From an uncultured Desulfotignum sp. (GTDB lineage: Bacteria; Desulfobacterota; Desulfobacteria; Desulfobacterales; Desulfobacteraceae): a DNA stretch of 22,906 bases. Below are positions 16,556 to 22,906 of this stretch, piece by piece (positions within the stretch are counted from its first letter, which is position 1; the number at the start of each line of letters is the position of its first letter). The position numbers were made by a program, and so were the translations under genes. Where the stretch lies: positions 1 to 22,906 of the forward strand of contig CALGAJ010000227.1 of assembly GCA_937951975.1 (NCBI GenBank), read 5' to 3'. Below the pieces are notes generated by a model. That model worked only from the letters and a program-made list of their open reading frames with translations. It had not been told where the DNA came from and did not search any database.

Positions 16556-19206
16556 TAAGATTGTCCTTGAGACTGCACCACTGGAAATGTCAACTCAAAC
16601 ACTGCCCCGCCTTTTTTTCCGTCCGTTTCAACAGAAATGGTTCCTGAGTGGGCCGATACAATGTTTCGGACGGTTGAAAGACCAAGCCCCACACCGGTTT
16701 TCTTCCCTGTGGTGGTAAACGGCTCAAAAATCGATGTCTTGATTTCCTCTGAAATACCCGGTCCATTATCTGAAAATCGAATGATGACCCGGCTTTTGTC
16801 ATATGTGGTTTCAACCCGGATTTTTTTGTCCGGAATCTCGTGGCTTGAGTTGAAAAAAGCATCTTTTGAATTCATAATAATATTTTCAATCACCCGATGC
16901 ATTTGATCTGAATCAAAACTGACCTGAACATTTTCACAACCGGTATGTTCGGATATCAGTGAAATCCCCAGCTGTGACAGCCGTTCTTTATGGACGGTCA
17001 ATGTTGTTTCCAAAAAAGGCACCAGCAATACCGCCTCACTGTTCAACCGGGGCGCATATCCTTTTGCAAAATCCAGTATTTCAGCGATCATCCGGTTAAG
17101 CCGGGCACTTGATTCCATGACATAGGACAAGTTTTTTGAAATTTCTTTTTCTTCAAGTGCTTCAGAATCCTGCTGTGCGATCTGGGTAAATCCCATGATC
17201 GTATTCAACGGATTCTTAAGGTCATGGACCACGGCACTTGTCATCTGTCCGATGGCGGTCAATCGGGTTTCCCGTTCATTGATATTTTTTTCAAGGAAGC
17301 GATTTTTTAAATGAGTGGCAATGCGGGCTTTTAATTCCCTCATTTCAAAGGGTTTGGGAACATAATCCGTGGCCCCGATTTCAAGCCCGGCCTCAACAGC
17401 CTCTCCCCCTGATTTAGAGGTCACCAGGATAATTGGAACTTTAGACAGAAAAGGGTCTTTTCGGATTTCCCGGCAGAGTTCATATCCGTCCATCTCAGGC
17501 ATCATCACATCGGATATTATCAGATCAGGATTCATGCGTCTGGCCAGATCCAGGCCCTTGCGGCCATTTTCCGCCTGCTCCACCTGATAAGTTTCAAACA
17601 GATTGCTGACAATGAATGCCCTTAAATCCGGGTTGTCCTCCACCACTAAAAGTTTGTGAGCATCTGGCGGCGCTGATTTTTTTCTCTCAGTATATTTCAC
17701 GGCAATGCTGTCGCCCAGATCGCTCCCTCTGCTCATGTCGGCAAACAAGGTTTTTTTGTCAATTCTGTCGTTTTTGAGGGTATCTTTGCCCATCAGCACC
17801 CCGAGTCTTTCCTCCACAATCTTGTCGATTTTTCTCCGTCCAACGCTTCTTCTGCGGTCACCTTCAGGTGAACGGGGCTGCATCGGAAGCTCAACCCGGA
17901 AAACCGACCCTTTGCCGATGGTGGACCGTACATCGACTTTGCCGCCGTGGAGCACGGTCAATTCCCGAACCATTGCCAGTCCCAGTCCTGTTCCCTCATT
18001 TTTTCGGGAATGTTTGTCATCCACCTGATGAAACCGTTCAAAAATACTGTCTAACTTGTCTTCAGGAATACCTATACCCGTATCCTGAATTTCAAACCAG
18101 ACAATCTGTTTATCTTTGTCGCTGCCGGCATGAATAATTATTTTACCTTTGTCTGATGTGAATTTCAGGGCATTTGAAATCAGGTTGGCTGCAATGGTTT
18201 CCACCTTATCAACATCAATGGCGGTATCCGGAATCTCGTTTGTTCCGGAAAGAGACATCTCTATGTTTTTATGTTTTGCGTACGGAATGCTTGACTGAAC
18301 AAGTTTAGAGAGAATGTCACCCAGGTTTCCGTTTTTATAGTCACAGGTCAGTTTCCCTACATCAGCCTTGGCAAAATCCAGTATAGTGTTTACCTGCCTC
18401 AAGAGCCGATGGGCGTTTGCCTCCATTGCCCTGAGCATGGGAGCGGGGTCCACATCTTTCCAGCCTTGCAAAAGCTGCTCAAGAGGCCCGAGGATCAACG
18501 TCAATGGCGTTCGAAGCTCATGACTCACATTGGCAAAAAAACGCATCTTCATCTCATCGAGTTCGCGTAATTTTTTATTGGTCTCTTCAAGTTCTTTGGT
18601 GACTTTGCTCAGTTCTTCATTGGACTTCTGGATCTCATACCGTGACTTGAATGTATTATACTGGTAAATTTCTTTTGAATATGCGCCGAAAATGGCAAAG
18701 ACAACCATTGCGATAAGGAAAAAATTATTATTAAAAAAATACGGTATGTTGGTGATGTCTCCTTTAATGAAAACTGGAACGATATAAGACGCATAAATTA
18801 ATGCGGCTATCACAATAGTCTTTTTCAATGGCAGCGTTAGCGTTACACAAAGTACCAGGACAACCATTACCAGACCGGCATAATAAGGAGAAAGATATCC
18901 ATCCGTCAAATGGATCATAATGGAAATACCGAATCCGGCATCTAAAAATAAAAATATGCTGATTTTATCAATATATTTCTGTAAAAAGACGGATTTTTTT
19001 ATTGTGAAAAAGACGACAATAAAAGGTAATGTCATAATTAATCTTAATAAAAAAAGGACTGTCAAATATTGGGGATACATATAGAAATCAAGAATCGTGA
19101 AGAAAGGGATTGCAATCATTGCAAGCCTAGAGGTTATAATTAAACTATGAATATTATTCTCTAATATTTCTTTTTCGAATATTTTTTCTATAGTATCTTT
19201 TGTCAT
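16555..19206 (-). CDS. Six-helix membrane hybrid histidine kinase with two kinase modules (HK-REC-HK)
   Basis: 883 residues. Six hydrophobic helices fill residues 20-180, with the loop motif DGYLSPYYAGL seen in membrane sensor domains that lack a large periplasmic part. A coiled coil (about 185-220) leads to HisKA-1 with H229 in SHELRTPL. The first ATPase domain has N and G boxes NLISNALKF, DTGIGIPEDKL and GTGLGLAMV. A basic linker (about 435-510) precedes a receiver domain with D566 in LIISDVMMPEMDG. A second kinase module follows, with H661 in VVHDLKNPLN and a second ATPase domain (SDNGPGISEE, GVGLGLSTV). No HPt domain is visible. It is coupled to the HD-GYP regulator downstream and lies 45 bp after the carrier-protein gene. 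The N-terminal third is AT-rich. The ligand is unknown; a hydrophobic molecule made by the neighbouring genes is a hypothesis. Confidence 0.9.
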   Translation of the reverse strand: MTKDTIEKIFEKEILENNIHSLIITSRLAMIAIPFFTILDFYMYPQYLTVLFLLRLIMTLPFIVVFFTIKKSVFLQKYIDKISIFLFLDAGFGISIMIHLTDGYLSPYYAGLVMVVLVLCVTLTLPLKKTIVIAALIYASYIVPVFIKGDITNIPYFFNNNFFLIAMVVFAIFGAYSKEIYQYNTFKSRYEIQKSNEELSKVTKELEETNKKLRELDEMKMRFFANVSHELRTPLTLILGPLEQLLQGWKDVDPAPMLRAMEANAHRLLRQVNTILDFAKADVGKLTCDYKNGNLGDILSKLVQSSIPYAKHKNIEMSLSGTNEIPDTAIDVDKVETIAANLISNALKFTSDKGKIIIHAGSDKDKQIVWFEIQDTGIGIPEDKLDSIFERFHQVDDKHSRKNEGTGLGLAMVRELTVLHGGKVDVRSTIGKGSVFRVELPMQPRSPEGDRRRSVGRRKIDKIVEERLGVLMGKDTLKNDRIDKKTLFADMSRGSDLGDSIAVKYTERKKSAPPDAHKLLVVEDNPDLRAFIVSNLFETYQVEQAENGRKGLDLARRMNPDLIISDVMMPEMDGYELCREIRKDPFLSKVPIILVTSKSGGEAVEAGLEIGATDYVPKPFEMRELKARIATHLKNRFLEKNINERETRLTAIGQMTSAVVHDLKNPLNTIMGFTQIAQQDSEALEEKEISKNLSYVMESSARLNRMIAEILDFAKGYAPRLNSEAVLLVPFLETTLTVHKERLSQLGISLISEHTGCENVQVSFDSDQMHRVIENIIMNSKDAFFNSSHEIPDKKIRVETTYDKSRVIIRFSDNGPGISEEIKTSIFEPFTTTGKKTGVGLGLSTVRNIVSAHSGTISVETDGKKGGAVFELTFPVVQSQGQS

Positions 19207-19251
19207 GCTATTTTTCTATTTAGATGTTTTATGCATTACTTTACGATATAA

Positions 19252-19512
19252 TTAATTTTTTGGACTGACCTGTTCTTCAATTGCCTGGATAAAATCACCG
19301 ACAGTCTTAATATCGATCAGAAGTGATTCTTTAATAATTATATCAAATTGTTTCTCAATCTTTGCCAATATTTCTATTGCCATTAATGAATCAAGTCCTA
19401 ATTCTTCAAAAATCAATGTGTCAACAGTTATACCAGAAGAATCAATTCCTGTAATTTCGGAAAAAGTGTCAATCAGGGTCGTGTCCACATTGTAGGTTCT
19501 ATACTGAAGCAT
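19252..19512 (-). CDS. Acyl carrier protein (phosphopantetheine-binding)
   Basis: 86 residues, the normal size for a free-standing carrier protein. The phosphopantetheine attachment motif is GLDSLMAIE with S42, preceded by DTLIFEEL and followed by the helix that typically recognises partners (IEILAKIEKQF). The sequence differs from the housekeeping fatty-acid AcpP type (no DSLD-TVELVM pattern), so a dedicated pathway is likely. AGAGGA lies 9 bases before the ATG. It lies 37 bp after the ligase gene, which probably loads it or works with it, and 45 bp before the hybrid kinase gene. The codons are AT-rich compared with the left half of the window. The acyl or aminoacyl group it carries cannot be read from the sequence. 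Confidence 0.9.
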   Translation of the reverse strand: MLQYRTYNVDTTLIDTFSEITGIDSSGITVDTLIFEELGLDSLMAIEILAKIEKQFDIIIKESLLIDIKTVGDFIQAIEEQVSPKN

Positions 19513-19549
19513 TGATTTTTTCCTCTGAATTTTAAATAGTTATGATATT

Positions 19550-20956
19550 TTAAATAATCTCTATCCGGTTCATTACCTTAGGAATTTTGTATGACGCGAT
19601 CATCGTACTTAAAAATTGTTTAATTTTGATATATTCCCCTTTGATATCGTTATCTGTATCGATCATAATTCCAGCCGACAGCGTATTATCCTTAAAATCA
19701 ATAATAGCATCCTTTACCCCTGGATACATGAGAATCGCTTTTTTCACCTCCTGCAAATCTATCATGTTCCCTTTCAGTTTCCGGGTCTGTTTTTTTTCTT
19801 TCAGGAAAATCAGGTGACCATCCTCCATTCTGCCGATATCCCCGGTTTTAAACCAGTCATCCTGAAACGTGTCTTGAGTTTCTTCGTTTCGCCGGTAATA
19901 CGATTTTGTCATGTTTGGCGTTTTTATCAATATTTCTCCAAAACCGTCCATTCCATCTGAAGCAATCTTATATTCTATTCCATCACAAAAAGGACCGATT
20001 GTGCCGGCTTTTGCCTGTTTTCTGATATTTCTGCTGACCGGTGTAAATTCAGTCAGTCCATATCCGTGCAGCAGTTCAACACCAAAGGCCTGTTTTATTT
20101 TTTGATAACTCTCTTTTGTAAGCCGGCTTCCCCCTGAAACAAAAGCCTTTAATGAGGATAAATCAACAGAGTCGTCTCTGCAGCTATAAAGAAGCTCATA
20201 AATTTCAGGGACGGCGGTTATAATATTTATTTTGTATTCTTGGATATATTCAAAGACTTTAAGAGGATTCACCGTGTGTGAAAGCACGGAAGTCATCTTA
20301 TACAGCAATGGAACAAAAAGACAGCCGATCAGAGGAAAAATATAATAAAACGGCAGGACTACCAGCATGTTCTCCCCGGGTTCAGGCCTCAGTCCTTTGA
20401 CCAGAACCTCAGCGCCCATCCGGTATTGCCCATGGGGAACCATTGCGCCAAGCGGATACCCATATCCCCGATAAGTGTAATTGATGGAAGCGATATTGCC
20501 GTCAATATCTGACGGATCAAATTTATTTTTAATTGCCTGGTGTATCTTGAATTTACCGTTTGATCTTAAAACAACGATTTTATTTTTCAGATACGGTTCT
20601 ATCAACGGCAGAAATTCCTGTTCCGCGATAACGGCATGGGAGTCTGAATTGGAAAAAATCTCATCCAGTTCTAATTTTCTGTATGCCAGATTCACCGGAA
20701 TCGGCTTTGCGCCGATATCCATCACAGATAAAAAAACAGAAACAAAGTCCACGGAATTTTTCAAAAAAAAAGCGACCAGATGGCTGCTTTGGATGCCAGA
20801 TTCCTTTAAAAGGATACCGGTGTCATTGATGCGTGCCATCAATTTCTCAGCTGACGTGTAAACTGCTGAATTGTCGGGCAACACCTCAATATAGGCCGGA
20901 TAATCACCCCAGGTGGCCAATGATTGAAATACCGCATCTGTAATCTTCATGGTCAA
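19550..20956 (-). CDS. AMP-binding (ANL superfamily) acyl-ligase homologue lacking the C-terminal catalytic lysine segment
   Basis: 468 residues. ANL motifs are recognisable: A5 HGYGLTEFTP, A7 DWFKTGDIG and A8-like KLKGNMIDLQEV. Two are abnormal. The phosphate-binding A3 loop, usually YTSGTTGxPKG, reads YTYRGYGYPLG (residues 160-170). The protein also ends at SYKIPKVMNRIEII, just before the A10 segment that holds the lysine needed for adenylation. Normal family action is ATP-dependent activation of a carboxylic acid and transfer to CoA or a carrier protein. Here activity may be altered, partial or lost. A TTG at 20956 overlaps the upstream stop by four bases with GGAG 7 bases before it. An ATG at 20950 is the alternative start. 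Neighbours suggest it serves the adjacent carrier protein. Confidence 0.8.
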   Translation of the reverse strand: MTMKITDAVFQSLATWGDYPAYIEVLPDNSAVYTSAEKLMARINDTGILLKESGIQSSHLVAFFLKNSVDFVSVFLSVMDIGAKPIPVNLAYRKLELDEIFSNSDSHAVIAEQEFLPLIEPYLKNKIVVLRSNGKFKIHQAIKNKFDPSDIDGNIASINYTYRGYGYPLGAMVPHGQYRMGAEVLVKGLRPEPGENMLVVLPFYYIFPLIGCLFVPLLYKMTSVLSHTVNPLKVFEYIQEYKINIITAVPEIYELLYSCRDDSVDLSSLKAFVSGGSRLTKESYQKIKQAFGVELLHGYGLTEFTPVSRNIRKQAKAGTIGPFCDGIEYKIASDGMDGFGEILIKTPNMTKSYYRRNEETQDTFQDDWFKTGDIGRMEDGHLIFLKEKKQTRKLKGNMIDLQEVKKAILMYPGVKDAIIDFKDNTLSAGIMIDTDNDIKGEYIKIKQFLSTMIASYKIPKVMNRIEII

Positions 20957-22906
20957 GGCTTTTCTCCGGTAATAATGACAACCTGTTCAGGGTTACCCAT
21001 GGAAGATGTCACCGCGATATTTTTAAAACCGGCAGCTTCAAACATGGAGACAAGTTCATTTTCTTGATAGAATCTGAAATATCCATCCTCTTCCAGTTCA
21101 AAAAGACCCGCCGCTTCGTTCAGCATCTCTCTGGCGGCTGTCAGGTTCATTTCCGGGTCTTTGATGTCTGTATCTGACAGGTCAAATTCACGGACCTTGT
21201 TGACATAGTCACTGAAGATCAGGGATATGTCACTGTCCGGCTTCATGGATGAAACCAGCAACCGGCCGCCGGGTTTCAGCATCCGATAAAACTCACAAAC
21301 ACTGTCGTCCGGGTTATAAAGATAGGAGATGAAAAGGCTTGCAGCAATTTTATCAAAAGAACCGGCCCTGAAATTAAAATTTAAATCCAGACCATTATTG
21401 CCGAAATTCAGGTACTGGAAAATCAGATCCGACGTCCTCAAAGCAAGGTAATCTTCCTCTCTGATCAGGCCCTGATGACCATATTTCCCTGCCATCAAAT
21501 CATGGACAGATAAATTTTTATTGATAAACCTGGCCGCACGGTTGAATTCCAGGATCGTTTCATACACCTCGTCACTGAAATTGTCTTTCAAATAAGCGCT
21601 GTCATCTAAGGTGAGAACCGCCCCTTTCATGATATCATACAGCCTTGCCGATCCTTTCTTCAATAATTGATCGATGGTCGTGTTCTTAAATCCTTCAATG
21701 CGATTTCGTAAAAAATTAAAATCAAGGGAAGGGTCTGCCATGAATTTTTGAACCGGGATCAGCCTGTTGGGATCCAGGTTCATCTGGATGAATTCAATTT
21801 TTCCGGGAACCAGTGACGGATATGACTGAAAAACCTTATCACATTTAACTTTGGTTCTGTCCAGGGCTTCCCGGACCAGGTCCACCAGGACAAGACGGGT
21901 TTCCTGGATATTTTTTTTCCGGCCGGCAAGGTTCAAGAGCATGTTTTCAATAAAGATTCCTGTGCCACATCCTATATCCGCATACACTTCCCCGTTTTTC
22001 AGATCAATAAGTTCACTCTGAATCGTCAGAAATTCCCTGAACGGCTTGATGTTTTTATAAAAATCATATCCGATACTGTTGCCTTGGCCAATAAGATAAT
22101 TTTTCCAGTAATCCACCGGTTTGAATTCTTCGGTATTTTCAAGCCGCTCCCGTTCATAGGTGATCAGCTTTACCATATTATCCCTGTCCGGCGCAACCGG
22201 ATCGATCTCTTCATTATGCTGCATCCGGTAGATCAATTGTGTGATCAGCATGAATGTCTTTATGGCATCATCGCTTGAGCGGAGGTTATGCCCGGTGGGG
22301 ATTTCAATGACCTCCCGCATGCCTTCCGATTTGATGCTCATAATGTCTATGATCTCATTTTTTGAAACCCACCGGTCATATTTCCCGTATATCCAGGTTA
22401 CCGGATCTGAAATTTCAGCCATATCCATCCGGGCATCCGTGATGTATGCATATTTATGATCAATAAGGTCCCGGGCAATGGTATCCACATCCAGAAGGTG
22501 CCCCAACACGCCAGTCAACCCGGTTTGAATCCCCATTCTTGCGTTTCCGATGATATCCAATCCGCCGGTTACATTGACAAACGAACTATGACCGCAGGTG
22601 ACACCCATTACATTGATCAGGTAATCAATTTTTCCATTTTTCTGGTCATTCATGATTTTGCGGGCATCCAGTGCCGACATGCTGAAAGCCACCAGGATCA
22701 CCATGCTCGGCTTGAATAACGGATTGTTATACACATACGCCAGTGTTGCGTCCAGGTCATCCCTGCCTTGCGAGATTTTATAGTGGAGCATTTCATATCC
22801 CCGTTTTGGGGACATGTCTTTGTTGTAACTTTCACCGGGTCTGTTAATACCATCATACCTGAGCGTTATAATATCTTTGTTTAATTTGCGGTAATTGGTA
22901 ATGAGT
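20953..22906 (-). CDS. LuxD-like acyl hydrolase/transferase fused to a class I SAM methyltransferase (N-terminus outside window)
   Basis: The frame is open to the right edge (650 residues visible), so the start is missing; the ATG at 22815 is internal. The first part matches LuxD acyl-transferase features: LRYDG just before that ATG, nucleophile S45 in VAFSMSALDARK, D147 in YGKYDRWVSK and H176 in PTGHNLRSS (numbered from 22815). Spacing is close to the LuxD Ser-Asp-His triad. LuxD releases fatty acid from acyl-ACP to supply the luciferase aldehyde pathway. From about residue 270 a Rossmann methyltransferase follows, with motif I ADIGCGTG (D280) and later SFDKIAASLFI and MLKPGGRLLVSSMKP. Roughly 140-150 residues without recognised motifs are inserted between the two methyltransferase halves. 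The stop overlaps the ligase start by four bases. A combined release or methylation role on carrier-bound acyl groups is inference. Confidence 0.78.
   Translation of the reverse strand, partial: LITNYRKLNKDIITLRYDGINRPGESYNKDMSPKRGYEMLHYKISQGRDDLDATLAYVYNNPLFKPSMVILVAFSMSALDARKIMNDQKNGKIDYLINVMGVTCGHSSFVNVTGGLDIIGNARMGIQTGLTGVLGHLLDVDTIARDLIDHKYAYITDARMDMAEISDPVTWIYGKYDRWVSKNEIIDIMSIKSEGMREVIEIPTGHNLRSSDDAIKTFMLITQLIYRMQHNEEIDPVAPDRDNMVKLITYERERLENTEEFKPVDYWKNYLIGQGNSIGYDFYKNIKPFREFLTIQSELIDLKNGEVYADIGCGTGIFIENMLLNLAGRKKNIQETRLVLVDLVREALDRTKVKCDKVFQSYPSLVPGKIEFIQMNLDPNRLIPVQKFMADPSLDFNFLRNRIEGFKNTTIDQLLKKGSARLYDIMKGAVLTLDDSAYLKDNFSDEVYETILEFNRAARFINKNLSVHDLMAGKYGHQGLIREEDYLALRTSDLIFQYLNFGNNGLDLNFNFRAGSFDKIAASLFISYLYNPDDSVCEFYRMLKPGGRLLVSSMKPDSDISLIFSDYVNKVREFDLSDTDIKDPEMNLTAAREMLNEAAGLFELEEDGYFRFYQENELVSMFEAAGFKNIAVTSSMGNPEQVVIITGEKP

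Overview
The window looks like chromosomal DNA of an anaerobic sulfate-reducing bacterium of the Desulfobacterota (Desulfobacter/Desulfotignum-like). The main evidence is a true DsrC carrying both C-terminal cysteines, Flx/Flox-type flavin and Fe-S oxidoreductase subunits just upstream of it, a siroheme-decarboxylase-like protein, a compact mla locus, and a very large fused 2-hydroxyacyl-CoA-dehydratase-type activase. This assignment comes from gene content read by eye; no database search was possible.

Layout. (1) 1-2408, + strand: the 3' part of an electron-transfer operon, with two 4Fe-4S proteins and an FAD/NAD(P) protein with a PyrK-like cluster site. They resemble the Flx part of a FlxABCD-HdrABC complex whose Hdr genes would lie left of the window. 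(2) 2458-2963: dsrC with its own consensus promoter, a palindrome in its leader and a strong terminator. (3) 3045-4309: a two-gene overlapping unit, siroheme-decarboxylase/AsnC-like protein plus a nitrilase-superfamily amidohydrolase. (4) 7129-4299, - strand: mlaE-mlaF-mlaD-mlaA, phospholipid transport between the membranes. (5) 7279-11487, + strand: a 1402-residue double activase. (6) 15279-11542, - strand: murA and comEC. (7) 22906-15431, - strand: a five-gene cluster. In transcription order it holds a LuxD-like acyl hydrolase fused to a methyltransferase (cut by the right edge), an ANL adenylating-enzyme homologue, an acyl carrier protein, a six-helix membrane hybrid histidine kinase with two kinase modules, and a REC-HD-GYP response regulator.

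The last cluster is the most interesting part. It places carrier-protein-based acyl chemistry next to a membrane hybrid kinase and a c-di-GMP phosphodiesterase-type regulator. The sensing half has the same logic as RpfC/RpfG of the DSF fatty-acid signalling system, but the predicted synthesis genes are unrelated to RpfF. A working hypothesis is that the cluster makes and senses an acyl-derived signal or modified lipid. The upstream end of the operon, and any LuxC/LuxE-type partner, would lie beyond the right edge.

Base composition changes visibly: the activase, murA and Fe-S genes are GC-rich, while the kinase N-terminus, carrier protein and ligase genes (about 18600-20950) are clearly AT-rich. 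No tRNA, rRNA, CRISPR array or insertion sequence was seen. All gaps between genes are shorter than 200 bp.
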